36,617 nt of DNA from a virus, in the IMG/VR virus record IMGVR_UViG_3300022074_000152, positions 1 to 36,617 of that record. One strand, 5' to 3'. Shown here piece after piece: positions 1-7,818 of the stretch. The stretch's first letter is position 1. Each line of letters begins with the position of its first letter. Under the pieces are notes generated by a model. That model worked only from the letters and a program-made list of their open reading frames with translations. It was not told the origin of the DNA and did no database searches. The position numbers and the translations under genes were made by a program.

Positions 1-1496
1 TTTTTCTCAAGTAACTTCTCCAAATATTTGTTCTTTACTTTATATGATCCCGTAAGAGTTTTGTGCGTAAATACATTAGCCCTCGTAGGCTCAATAGAAG
101 GGCTTGTTCCACCACATATAATACTAGAACTAGCATTAGGGGCAATAGCAAGCAGGTGGGAATTACGATAGCCACTATTAGCCATGTCAGGAGCCTCCCC
201 ACGCTCTCTAGCCAAACTGCTGGAAGCCATTTGAGATCTCTCTTTGATGAGTTTAAACGCTCTATTGTTGAAGCTGGCGGCGTACATTCCTTCAAAAGGG
301 ATTCCATTACGTTGAAGGTAACTATGAAAACCCATCGCTCCAAGACCAATCGCACGTTCTCTATATGCGCTATAAGCGGCCTTTCTTTTTCCCTCAAACT
401 CTTTTCCCCTTTTAACATTGTTCATAAACTCCTCTAAACTATTACTGATTTGCCAAACATGGTTTCCATCTGTAACATTATTTATAAAGTGTTCAAGAAT
501 GTTGTCCAGCATAGTAATTAAATCGCCAATAAATAAATCATCATCCTTCCAATCATCAAAGTATTCTAAATTAACGCTAGATAAGCAACACACTGCCGTG
601 CGTTCTTCACTTGTAGGGAGCGTTATCTCAGAGCATAAGTTACTCTGAATTATTTTTAAACCTTTATCTTTTTGAGACTGAGGTAGGGTTTCATTACAGC
701 GATCTAGATTAACAATGTATGGCTCACCCGTCTCTGCTCTGGTGTGTATTAACTGCCACCACAAATCTCTTGCGGAAACAGTTTTGGTTGCCAGTAGAGA
801 CTTGGGGTCGATGAGCCTCCAGCTACCATCATCACGTACACACTGCAAGAATTGATCAGAAATGGTAACGCCATTGTGAAGATTAAGGCACTTACGGTTA
901 AGATCACCGCCAGTGGTTTTACGCATGGCGATAAACTCTTCAATTTCTGGATGGCTAATATCCATATACGCTGCATAGGAACCTCTTCTTGTTACGCCTT
1001 GATTGTAAGCCAACATCTGACTGTCAACTACATGCATGAATGGAATGCTACCAGTAGACTGACTACCGTTAGAAGTTGAAACACCATTACTTCTAACATC
1101 ACCCCAATATCCACCCAAGCCTCCACCTCCACTCGCCAGCCATATATTCTCGTCATGATGATCAGAAAGACCACCCCTTGAATCAGGAACATAATTGAGA
1201 AAGCAGCTAATAGGTAAGCCGCGAGTGGTTCCCCCGTTACTAAGTATAGGAGTGCTAAAACCGAACCAGCCCTTGCTTGCGTAGTCGTAAAGTCGCTGTG
1301 CAAGATTGTAGTCAGTATGTCCTTGAAACGTAGCGCCATATACTGAAGCCCTAGCAAAAGCCTCTTGAGCATGGGTTTCGTCCTCCCAAAAGTATCTATC
1401 TTTTAATGTTTCTAGTGAAAAAATATTTAAAGTACTATCAAGATCATAGTCAATCTGTATCCCTAGATAATTCTGTTTTCCAATTTTTGAGATCAT
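1..1496 (-). CDS. nrdA: Class I ribonucleotide reductase large subunit (partial, C-terminus outside window)
   Basis: Reduces ribonucleotides to deoxyribonucleotides for phage DNA synthesis. About 498 residues are visible and the frame is open to the window edge. Start is ATG at 1496 behind AAAGGATGATGAGT. Seen: STPILSNGG then Cys98 (first redox cysteine), the finger-loop triad in SNLCSEI (Asn286, Cys288, Glu290), second redox cysteine Cys303 in AVCCLSSVNL, and ICGGTSPSIEP near the edge. SNLCxEI is the class I form rather than the NPCGE form of class II. No ATP-cone precedes the catalytic barrel, so the overall-activity site is probably missing. A small-subunit gene (nrdB) is expected further left but is not visible. 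It overlaps the upstream small gene by 47 bp and is the most distal gene of the leftward arm. Family assignment is firm; Ia versus Ib is not settled. Confidence 0.95.
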   Translation of the reverse strand, partial: MISKIGKQNYLGIQIDYDLDSTLNIFSLETLKDRYFWEDETHAQEAFARASVYGATFQGHTDYNLAQRLYDYASKGWFGFSTPILSNGGTTRGLPISCFLNYVPDSRGGLSDHHDENIWLASGGGGLGGYWGDVRSNGVSTSNGSQSTGSIPFMHVVDSQMLAYNQGVTRRGSYAAYMDISHPEIEEFIAMRKTTGGDLNRKCLNLHNGVTISDQFLQCVRDDGSWRLIDPKSLLATKTVSARDLWWQLIHTRAETGEPYIVNLDRCNETLPQSQKDKGLKIIQSNLCSEITLPTSEERTAVCCLSSVNLEYFDDWKDDDLFIGDLITMLDNILEHFINNVTDGNHVWQISNSLEEFMNNVKRGKEFEGKRKAAYSAYRERAIGLGAMGFHSYLQRNGIPFEGMYAASFNNRAFKLIKERSQMASSSLARERGEAPDMANSGYRNSHLLAIAPNASSSIICGGTSPSIEPTRANVFTHKTLTGSYKVKNKYLEKLLEK

Positions 1497-1617
1497 ACTC
1501 ATCATCCTTTTCCGTCAACTGATTTTTGCGGTAACCTTTAGTTCTAGCTTTATTTTTAGATTGTTTTTTCTTATTAAACCTAGCAACTCTTTCAGCTTTT
1601 CTATCGTAGGTGCTCAC
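1450..1617 (-). CDS. Small basic protein, unknown function
   Basis: A 55-residue protein rich in Lys and Arg, with an acidic C-terminal third (EKDDEYDL). I do not recognise it. I prefer the GTG at 1617, which has GGAG seven bases upstream, over the in-frame ATG at 1656, which has no ribosome binding site and would give a hydrophobic start (MKSVLYHICW) unlike the rest. It overlaps the end of the DUF3310 gene by 17 bp and the start of nrdA by 47 bp, an overlap consistent with translational coupling. The basic charge would suit nucleic-acid binding, but that is inference only. Confidence 0.55.
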   Translation of the reverse strand: MSTYDRKAERVARFNKKKQSKNKARTKGYRKNQLTEKDDEYDLKNWKTELSRDTD

Positions 1618-1996
1618 TAGGATGCTCCAGCATATATGATATAAGACGCTCTTCATACCAACGCGCCTTACGTAAGTCTTCTATGGGCTTACCTTTGTAG
1701 CGACAACGCCAGTTATATTTAAGTGCGTTGCCTCGTAAGTAACCAATGTATTCATCGTGGGTAAGCATACCTTTAATAGCATCTATACACTCCATACCAC
1801 CGCTGTTGTAATGCTCTGGTCTGTTTACAGTATCAAACTTAGTGCTGTTATCAGGTATGTTTTCACCAAAGACAGGATGGTCATTAGGCTCATTGTCATC
1901 TTTATAAATATTATTCCACGTATCAGCTACGGGTGTAGCAGGTTTTTTCCTAAGTGCATTCCACTCTTCTGGTGTCGCATCATCAATACTTTTCAC
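1601..1996 (-). CDS. DUF3310 protein (T7 gp1.7-like)
   Basis: 131 residues. The C-terminal half (about 55-119) carries the DUF3310 pattern: VNRPEHYNSGGMECIDAI, then EYIGYLRGNALKYNWR and KGKPIEDLRKARWY. T7 gp1.7, a member of this family, is a nucleotide kinase affecting dTMP/dGMP use, so a role in nucleotide metabolism fits a position between nrdA and the nuclease genes. The N-terminal 50 residues look disordered and polar. The start overlaps the stop of endonuclease I by 4 bp (ATGA type). The family call is strong; enzymatic activity is inferred from the T7 relative only. Confidence 0.85.
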   Translation of the reverse strand: MKSIDDATPEEWNALRKKPATPVADTWNNIYKDDNEPNDHPVFGENIPDNSTKFDTVNRPEHYNSGGMECIDAIKGMLTHDEYIGYLRGNALKYNWRCRYKGKPIEDLRKARWYEERLISYMLEHPSEHLR

Positions 1997-2505
1997 GGCA
2001 TCTCCACTTTTAGTTTATCGTTACGTTTTTTATACTCTTCAGTTTCTCTAGCTTTTTTGTCTATCCAACTATCAGGTATTGTGTCCTCACTAAACCACCT
2101 AAATCCATTTACTTCTGCCCACTCAGCATGAGATCTTTTTGTTCCGTCCTTACGGCGTTTAGCTCCCGGCATAGGGGCTGCTGGATTAGCGAACAAGAAT
2201 ACTAGTTCAGTGTTTTTAGGTAAGATCTTTTTTACCCACACATACTTGTTGTACTCTGCAAAGTCCCAGAACCTGCCCTTAGATTCAAGAAGAATTTTCT
2301 TTCTGCCTATTTTTCTAACAAAGTCAGGCTCATACTTATGCTCAATAATATAAGGCACTAGATCTGTATGATGTTCCCAATCTTTTAAAATTGATTCGTG
2401 AAGAACGGCTTCCCAAATAGAATCATATTTGTTACCGTTAGGGACAAGGAGCTTTGGAGGGCGGGGCACTCTTCTTTTACGTGCGCCAGATTTAACTCGC
2501 GCCAT
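1993..2505 (-). CDS. Endonuclease I, Holliday-junction resolvase (T7 gp3-like)
   Basis: 170 residues. Cleaves branched DNA; in T7 it debranches replicating DNA before packaging and helps degrade host DNA. The T7 active-site pattern is present: Glu32 in SIWEAVL, Asp61 in YEPDFV, Glu74 and Lys76 in LLESKGRF, followed by the conserved C-terminal region (AEWAEVNGFRWF, IPDSWI). Start chosen at MARVKSG: the frame extends 16 residues upstream as a hydrophobic stretch that lies inside the preceding gene and does not resemble the family. The ribosome site (AAGAAG) is weak. The start overlaps the preceding gene by 14 bp. Confidence 0.88.
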   Translation of the reverse strand: MARVKSGARKRRVPRPPKLLVPNGNKYDSIWEAVLHESILKDWEHHTDLVPYIIEHKYEPDFVRKIGRKKILLESKGRFWDFAEYNKYVWVKKILPKNTELVFLFANPAAPMPGAKRRKDGTKRSHAEWAEVNGFRWFSEDTIPDSWIDKKARETEEYKKRNDKLKVEMP

Positions 2506-2788
2506 AAATATACTTCTTATAATTGTTATTAAAAATATCATAGTCAATAGCATCTATAGTATAGCCGTCCTTAATCATCTTTTTAAGGACAACGACTACC
2601 CATTTCTTTGTGTAAATACTAAGGTACAAAGTTTTATTTTTATAAATATATTCTTGCTGTGCCAAGAACTGATCTACATTTTTTATATTTATTTTTACTT
2701 TTTCTTCGTCAGTCACAAGGGTATGTAGCCAACTACAAAGTATTTCAAGACTTTTAGATCTAACACGCTTCATTGTTTTACTATTCAA
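2492..2788 (-). CDS. Hypothetical protein, TTG start
   Basis: 98 residues, basic, predicted mostly helical, with no recognised domain. It starts with TTG at 2788. That TTG shares TTGA with the exonuclease stop codon and has GGAG eight bases upstream; the first ATG (2773) has no ribosome binding site. The end overlaps endonuclease I. The position between two recombination nucleases suggests an accessory replication or recombination role, but no motif supports a specific function. Confidence 0.7.
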   Translation of the reverse strand: MNSKTMKRVRSKSLEILCSWLHTLVTDEEKVKINIKNVDQFLAQQEYIYKNKTLYLSIYTKKWVVVVLKKMIKDGYTIDAIDYDIFNNNYKKYIYGAS

Positions 2789-3648
2789 AGTGGAATCTCC
2801 TCTACTCTAGGTGCAGAAACAACTTTGGTAAAGTATGACAGACCTTTAGAATATTTAAATACTCTCAAACCTTTACCTTTATTACTATCTTCCCAGCAGT
2901 CATACTTATGTGGGCAAAAGACGCACTGCCTACTAAGCTTTTCATTACCTTTCACGCCTTCGGGTATAGGATTATAACACTTTTCAGGGGGAGTGTCAAG
3001 CTTAACTGCTTTCTTTATATTTTTTATTTTACTTTTTATAGTAGGCTTGTCCATATCATCGGGACGAAATAAACACAACTCTCCATTTTCTTTGTTGATC
3101 ACAAGAAAACCACCCGCATCTGTGCCTTCATGTGCCTCATACCCAGCCAACTGAGCCATGTAACCAAAGTCATCTTGCTCTGCTAGTGTGCCCTCTGCAA
3201 ACTTTTTAAATGCAAAACCAGAAGCAGTTTTTATATCAACAACTTCCCCATCTATCTTACAGTCCATATGCCCCGTAATGCCTTCAACAACAACTTCTTT
3301 TTGTTCATCAGTAACTGTATGCCCAGACATACGCACTAAAAGAATAAGAAGCTCTTCTAAAATATGACCGTATAAAAATTTTATTTGAGTAGAAGCTGAG
3401 TGATTAGCTTGTGTCTGTTTGCTACGCATATCATACCACAACTGCCTAGCAGGTTTACCTATATTACTCATACGCAAGCCTTTGGTTTGTGTTCTAGGTG
3501 TAGCCCAGTGTAGTAAAGCATCCTTCATACTCTCACCAAACTCATCTACAAGTTCAGGAGATATTTGTATATCTTCTCCTTTAGACAATGTTTCAATTTT
3601 AGTGTAAATATCTTCAATTAAAGTATCTAAGTTTTTAGAAGAGTTCAA
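2785..3648 (-). CDS. PD-(D/E)XK exonuclease, RecB/Cas4-like with a cysteine cluster
   Basis: 287 residues. The nuclease core is visible: Asp128 in GHMDCKIDG, then VVDIKTAS (Asp138, Lys140) and the QLAGY helix (166-170). Four C-terminal cysteines (Cys224, Cys242, Cys245, Cys251) are spaced as in Cas4/AddB-type 4Fe-4S nucleases. It sits where T7-like genomes place a 5'-3' exonuclease (gp6), so it probably processes DNA ends or degrades host DNA. Start is TTG at 3648 with GGAG six bases upstream; no early ATG exists. It overlaps the GIY-YIG gene by 14 bp. The Fe-S cluster is inferred from cysteine spacing. Confidence 0.85.
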   Translation of the reverse strand: MNSSKNLDTLIEDIYTKIETLSKGEDIQISPELVDEFGESMKDALLHWATPRTQTKGLRMSNIGKPARQLWYDMRSKQTQANHSASTQIKFLYGHILEELLILLVRMSGHTVTDEQKEVVVEGITGHMDCKIDGEVVDIKTASGFAFKKFAEGTLAEQDDFGYMAQLAGYEAHEGTDAGGFLVINKENGELCLFRPDDMDKPTIKSKIKNIKKAVKLDTPPEKCYNPIPEGVKGNEKLSRQCVFCPHKYDCWEDSNKGKGLRVFKYSKGLSYFTKVVSAPRVEEIPL

Positions 3649-4150
3649 ATTGCACTCCGTTGGGAAATAATTTATCTAAAATTTTAGTAGCGGCAGGGTG
3701 CTGAATGTAGAACCACTCGCCCCTACGTTGATGTGACTGAGATAAAATATCGTGGGCATTCTTTTCAGCGGTGCGTCGATCATCAGTATTATATGCCTTA
3801 ATCAACTCATAGTCCCTGTACGGAGAGCTAGTCTGATACTGCTTGAGCCTATCTTCTGCGTCAACAGCCATTCCTATTTTACACCAGCCGGGAAAGGCAG
3901 GGTTAGTTATGATGTACACTTGGCCCTCCTTCATTGTTTCATAGGCTCCCAAGGCGCTGAAAGCAGCATCCCCTAAAGTCTTATACCGTCCGGGCTTGTG
4001 CAGTGGATGGAACTTAGAAATTTCCTTACCATTTACCCACATTCTACGGGCATCTCTAGCTTTCACAGCTTCAGGATTATCCTTGTAGTACATAGGCTTG
4101 CCAGTATTAGGATTAATATTAATGTGTTTCTGCCCAGTTGTTTCCGACAT
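3635..4150 (-). CDS. GIY-YIG family nuclease, T5orf172/MUG113 type
   Basis: 171 residues. The second half has the T5orf172 form of the GIY-YIG fold: VYIITNPAFPGWCKIGMAVD, the Arg of AEDRLKQY, a Glu-containing helix (TAEKNAHDIL) and GEWFYI. The first 80 residues (NTGKPMYY, KARDARRMWVNG) look like a small DNA-binding region. It may be a free-standing homing endonuclease or a repair-type nuclease. It lies between the exonuclease and the polymerase, a common spot for homing enzymes. Start is MSETTG at 4150, six bases after GGAG; the earlier in-frame ATG at 4162 has no ribosome site. The start overlaps the polymerase gene by 32 bp. Confidence 0.8.
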   Translation of the reverse strand: MSETTGQKHININPNTGKPMYYKDNPEAVKARDARRMWVNGKEISKFHPLHKPGRYKTLGDAAFSALGAYETMKEGQVYIITNPAFPGWCKIGMAVDAEDRLKQYQTSSPYRDYELIKAYNTDDRRTAEKNAHDILSQSHQRRGEWFYIQHPAATKILDKLFPNGVQFELF

Positions 4151-5864
4151 TGTATTCTCCATCTAAGGGACATTTTAATTTTAAAGCTAGACCAGCCTCT
4201 CGTATTGCTTCAACACCTAAGTTGCCTACAGTGTCGGCGCTCATTTCTTCAGTCTCAACCTGCCATTCATCGTGTACATTAGCTACGACATGAGCATCAA
4301 TATCTTTTATTTTTTCTTCAAAAATAATCAAAGCTTTTTTCATAACTATCGCACCAGCACTTTGCAGTAAGGTGTTCAGTGCGGCGTGTTCAGATCGTAC
4401 TATTAATTTTCTACCGTCGATACCTTTTATGTGTCCTTTTTTAGCTGCTCTTCCAACCCTATCTTTAAGAGTTTTGAATGATGGTAGATTATCGAAGAAA
4501 GATTTTCTAAGTCTTGCACCAACTTCTCTACCTCCCCCAGCCACTGTACCAAGCTTTGGATCTCCTGCTCCGTACAAGAGGGCATAGATGAAAGTTTTAG
4601 CCTGATTTCTTGATTCAAGTCCCGCAAGTCGCTGATTAGTTGTGTGGATGTCTCCGTTAATGATTTCATTTGTGTATTCTTCATCCTCCATATAGTGTGC
4701 AAGCATTCGTAATTCAAGACCGCTGGCATCTATACCAACAAGCTTATAACCTTGAGGTACTATCCAGCATTGTCTACACTCTTTCCCATAAGGTGAGGAT
4801 AGGCTGGGTATTTGAGCCATGTTAGGGCTGTTGTGTGTCATTCTACCAGTGATGGTGCCATTAGCATTTACATACCCATGAACTCTATCGTCAGCACCAC
4901 TTTCTTTTATCCAAGATTTTATAGCGGCAATGCGTTTTTGCAGCATTAAATATTTAGATATCAACTCAGCTTGGGGTATATTCTTTATTTTATTTAATAC
5001 CTTTTCATCTACTATTGGTTGCCCAGTAGGTGTAAACTTTTTAGGTTTCCAACCAAAGTCTTGTAGGTATTCTCCAATCTGCTTACGAGATCCCAAATTA
5101 AAAGGATGCCTGATAGTTCTCTTTATTTTTTTATCTTTGCAGATGGTTGCATATTCAGCATCATTAAGCCTGACGCGAGTACCTAATTCTCTACACTTGG
5201 CAAACTTAGAAATAGCTCCATCAGAATTATAGCATATCCGTAGTGTGAACACTTCTTCTTTAGGCTTAAACTCTTTCTGAACTTCTTTTTTAATTATACC
5301 AATGTTTTCTTCTAGTTCAGCCCTGAGACAGAGGACATGTTCCCAATCTAAAAGGAACCCTTTGTTTCTTTGTTTATCTAAAAGAGCATACACTTTTTGT
5401 TCTATATCTACACACTGTGCTGAGAATCCCCTAGCTTCAGCTTTTAATATTTTATATACTTTAGTATTTAACATTACGTCATTAGTGCAATACTGTAGCA
5501 TTTCTTTTGAGTACTGACTAAAATCTTCATGCTTTAATTTATTTTGTCCTAGTTTCATACCCCAAGATTTAAGACTGTGACCAGCTTCTCTAGTAGGATT
5601 TATAAGTCTAGACAATACTAAAGTATCTCTAATAATACAGTTTTCAGATAGATCCACACCATACAGATCTTTTACTACTGGTATATCAAAGCCAATAATA
5701 TTGTGGCCTATAAGTTTATCTGCGTTGCTTAGTAAATCAATACCTTCTTGTAACTCAGATGGTCTGAACTTATAGACCACATCATTATCTATATCGTAGG
5801 CTACAATACAAAAGATAACTGAATAATCTAGCCCATCTGTTTCTATGTCAAATACTAAATTCAA
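4119..5864 (-). CDS. polA: DNA polymerase, family A (T7 gp5-like) with 3'-5' exonuclease
   Basis: 581 residues; replicates the phage genome. Exonuclease motifs: DIETDG (Asp6, Glu8), GHNIIGFD (Asp60), YCTND (Tyr125, Asp129). Polymerase motifs: A, GIDASGLELRML (Asp379); B, RNQAKTFIYALLYG (Arg419, Lys423, Tyr427, Tyr431); C, VHDEW (His531-Glu533). The 762-equivalent residue (E. coli Pol I numbering) is Tyr427, as in T7 Tyr526; Tyr or Phe here is usual in virulent phages. It is about 120 residues shorter than T7 gp5, and the thumb region between about 200 and 260 looks too short for the T7 thioredoxin-binding insertion. Start is TTG at 5864, sharing TTGA with the helicase stop codon; the site upstream is AGGATGGGATACCGTT. 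Confidence 0.97.
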   Translation of the reverse strand: MNLVFDIETDGLDYSVIFCIVAYDIDNDVVYKFRPSELQEGIDLLSNADKLIGHNIIGFDIPVVKDLYGVDLSENCIIRDTLVLSRLINPTREAGHSLKSWGMKLGQNKLKHEDFSQYSKEMLQYCTNDVMLNTKVYKILKAEARGFSAQCVDIEQKVYALLDKQRNKGFLLDWEHVLCLRAELEENIGIIKKEVQKEFKPKEEVFTLRICYNSDGAISKFAKCRELGTRVRLNDAEYATICKDKKIKRTIRHPFNLGSRKQIGEYLQDFGWKPKKFTPTGQPIVDEKVLNKIKNIPQAELISKYLMLQKRIAAIKSWIKESGADDRVHGYVNANGTITGRMTHNSPNMAQIPSLSSPYGKECRQCWIVPQGYKLVGIDASGLELRMLAHYMEDEEYTNEIINGDIHTTNQRLAGLESRNQAKTFIYALLYGAGDPKLGTVAGGGREVGARLRKSFFDNLPSFKTLKDRVGRAAKKGHIKGIDGRKLIVRSEHAALNTLLQSAGAIVMKKALIIFEEKIKDIDAHVVANVHDEWQVETEEMSADTVGNLGVEAIREAGLALKLKCPLDGEYNVGNNWAETH

Positions 5865-7528
5865 AACGGTATCCCATCCTGTTCGTCGTAAAATTCATCT
5901 GGCTCTTTAGAAGATATTTCTGATAGTCTACCAGTTTCATTATCATAAAGCAAGTGAGTAGCCAACCCAACGTCGCCAGTGTATCTTGATTTAAGAACTC
6001 TTACATGTGTTGTGCTGGCCTCTATTGGATCGTCACTCTGTTGATTACGCTCAAGTGCGATCACACAATCACTAAGCTGGGCTATAGATTGACTCCCTCG
6101 CAGGTGAGATAGGCCCACAGTAACGCCTTGCTCATGTCCTTTGTTACCCTCTACTCGACGTAGGTGAGAAACGAGAATCATTCCTGCACCTGTCTCCTCC
6201 ACTAAAGATCTAAGGCGAGTCATGATACTGTCGATAGCTCTACGTTCATCACCATCGGCCATAGAAGATACGAGCATGTGTAAGTGATCCACAATGACCC
6301 ACTTACAATCACAGCCTATAGTTAGATAACGTAGCTTAGAAAATATTTCTTCTATATCGTGCTGCCCTAGATGAGAATAGATCCACAGTCTATCTTTAGC
6401 GTCACCTTTGAAAAGATCTTGATAGTGCTTTCGCCATTGCTCTTCTGGAAACTCTTCTCTAATTTGATTGATGTAGAGCTTTGCGTTAGCTTCAATAGAA
6501 ACAATACCATCCACAGTTCTATTCTTGTTTTCTTCAAGAGCTAAAATACCGACACGATCTTTAGTATTTTTAATAATAAAGTGTTCGATCTCTCTGGTAA
6601 TAGAAGTCTTACCTAGCCCTGTGCCTCCCGTTATAGTTACTAATTCACCCTGCCTCATACCATACAGCTTTTCATTGAGGCCGTTCCAAGGATAAGGTAT
6701 AGATTCTAACTGCTCTCTATTAAAATAACTATCATCCATCTCAGAAACATTTATAATACCAGAGGGAGTATAAAGTCTAGCAGCCCACCAAGCCGTGACA
6801 TAAGCCTGCTTACTGTTCTGTCTGAGCATATCATTAGGATCTTTAAACTCTTCAGGCATATGTAATATTTTACTCTTGCCCGGACGTAAAACCCTTGCTA
6901 CCTTCTTAGCTGCATCCTTGCCAGCCTTGTCATTATCAAAGTTAATAACAACGCAATCAAAAGATTCAAGGAACTCTAAGTTTTCTTTGACATCCTTGAC
7001 TGCACCGCCTGCGCCATTTTTAACAGACAGTACAGGCCACTTAGAACCCAGCAACTCGTAAGCTGCCATAGCATCGCACTCACCCTCTACTAGGGTAACG
7101 AACTTACCGCCAGCTTGAAATGCTTGCTGCCCAAATAGGCCAGTGCTTTTTGGAGAACCCTCCCACATAAAACTTTTATCGTTGACATCACGAACCTTCG
7201 CACCTCCCATTTCATTGCCATTATAGTATGGATAGAAATGAGTTATAGTTTTATTAGAAGTATTTGTTATGGACTTAACACCATACTTTTTTACAGTATC
7301 AAGAGAGATTGATCGGTCAGTTAGTGGGTGGAAATCCCCATCGCTGTAGTTCATTGAATTACGTTTGTAAGTTTTAAAATCGCTAACTTGGTCGGTCACG
7401 CCGCCATCCTCATAGTTTCTAAGATAAGTATTACAACTAAAGCAGTAGCCATGACCGTCAGCATCAACAGATACAGGATCACTGCCACCACATTTATCAC
7501 AAGGCAAATGAAATTTTACAAAAGCCAT
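5861..7528 (-). CDS. Primase-helicase (T7 gp4-like)
   Basis: 555 residues; unwinds DNA and primes lagging-strand synthesis. Domains in order: a zinc-binding primase domain (Cys10, Cys13, Cys29, Cys32), a TOPRIM fold with VEGECDAM (Glu148, 147-154) and NFDND (196-200), a linker, and a DnaB-like helicase with Walker A GGTGLGKTS (301-309), VIVDHLH as Walker B, and the SHLRGSQSIAQLSD motif. The C-terminus is acidic and ends in an aromatic residue (DEQDGIPF), like the T7 gp4 tail that contacts the polymerase. Good start: ATG after GGAG with a 5-base spacer. A terminator lies just upstream, so expression may depend on read-through from the ssDNA-binding protein promoter. Confidence 0.96.
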   Translation of the reverse strand: MAFVKFHLPCDKCGGSDPVSVDADGHGYCFSCNTYLRNYEDGGVTDQVSDFKTYKRNSMNYSDGDFHPLTDRSISLDTVKKYGVKSITNTSNKTITHFYPYYNGNEMGGAKVRDVNDKSFMWEGSPKSTGLFGQQAFQAGGKFVTLVEGECDAMAAYELLGSKWPVLSVKNGAGGAVKDVKENLEFLESFDCVVINFDNDKAGKDAAKKVARVLRPGKSKILHMPEEFKDPNDMLRQNSKQAYVTAWWAARLYTPSGIINVSEMDDSYFNREQLESIPYPWNGLNEKLYGMRQGELVTITGGTGLGKTSITREIEHFIIKNTKDRVGILALEENKNRTVDGIVSIEANAKLYINQIREEFPEEQWRKHYQDLFKGDAKDRLWIYSHLGQHDIEEIFSKLRYLTIGCDCKWVIVDHLHMLVSSMADGDERRAIDSIMTRLRSLVEETGAGMILVSHLRRVEGNKGHEQGVTVGLSHLRGSQSIAQLSDCVIALERNQQSDDPIEASTTHVRVLKSRYTGDVGLATHLLYDNETGRLSEISSKEPDEFYDEQDGIPF

Positions 7529-7540
7529 TTTGTCTCCATA

Positions 7541-7562
7541 AAAGAAAGGGGCCGAAGCCCCT
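7541..7562 (-). terminator. Intrinsic terminator between the small acidic protein and primase-helicase genes
   Basis: On the minus strand a 6-bp stem AGGGGC / GCCCCT with a TTCG loop is followed by TTCTTTT. It begins a few bases after the stop codon of the 7567-7818 gene and ends 12 bases before the helicase ATG. It would reduce transcription of helicase and polymerase relative to ssDNA-binding protein. Confidence 0.8.
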
Positions 7563-7566
7563 CAGT

Positions 7567-7818
7567 TTAAGATGCGAAACCCGGAAACTCTTCCTCCTCT
7601 TCTTCGTCATCAGGATCTGCTGCTGTGAACTCACTCTCTAGTTCTTCAGAGAACTTTATCTCTGCTGCTTGGAGAATGTTAAGTCTAGCCTGTAGATTAG
7701 TAGCTTCCGCACGTACATTTTGCACAAGATCTACTAACTGTTGGGCGCGTTCCGACAAGTCTTCAATATTATATTGAATATCCTTGAAAGTTACTGTAGG
7801 TTTAGAGTCTTCACTCAT
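7567..7818 (-). CDS. Small acidic protein, DUF6447-like
   Basis: 83 residues. The N-terminal TFKDIQYNIEDLSERA resembles small phage proteins of the DUF6447 type (TFxxxxYNIDDLS), followed by a helical region likely to form a coiled coil (about 24-60) and a very acidic tail (DPDDEEEEEEF). Function unknown. It overlaps the stop codon of the ssDNA-binding protein by 4 bp (ATGA) and is followed directly by a terminator, so the two are probably made together and in quantity. The family name is from memory of the motif. Confidence 0.75.
   Translation of the reverse strand: MSEDSKPTVTFKDIQYNIEDLSERAQQLVDLVQNVRAEATNLQARLNILQAAEIKFSEELESEFTAADPDDEEEEEEFPGFAS

Noticed and set aside
35-418. 127-codon minus frame and the plus frame at 63-437 at the left edge
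   Set aside because: Both are shadows of nrdA, whose own frame shows clear catalytic motifs.
4427-4729. 100-codon coiled-coil-like frame inside the polymerase gene
   Set aside because: It lies wholly within polA on the same strand in another frame, with no ribosome site or neighbour overlap; polA codon bias explains it.
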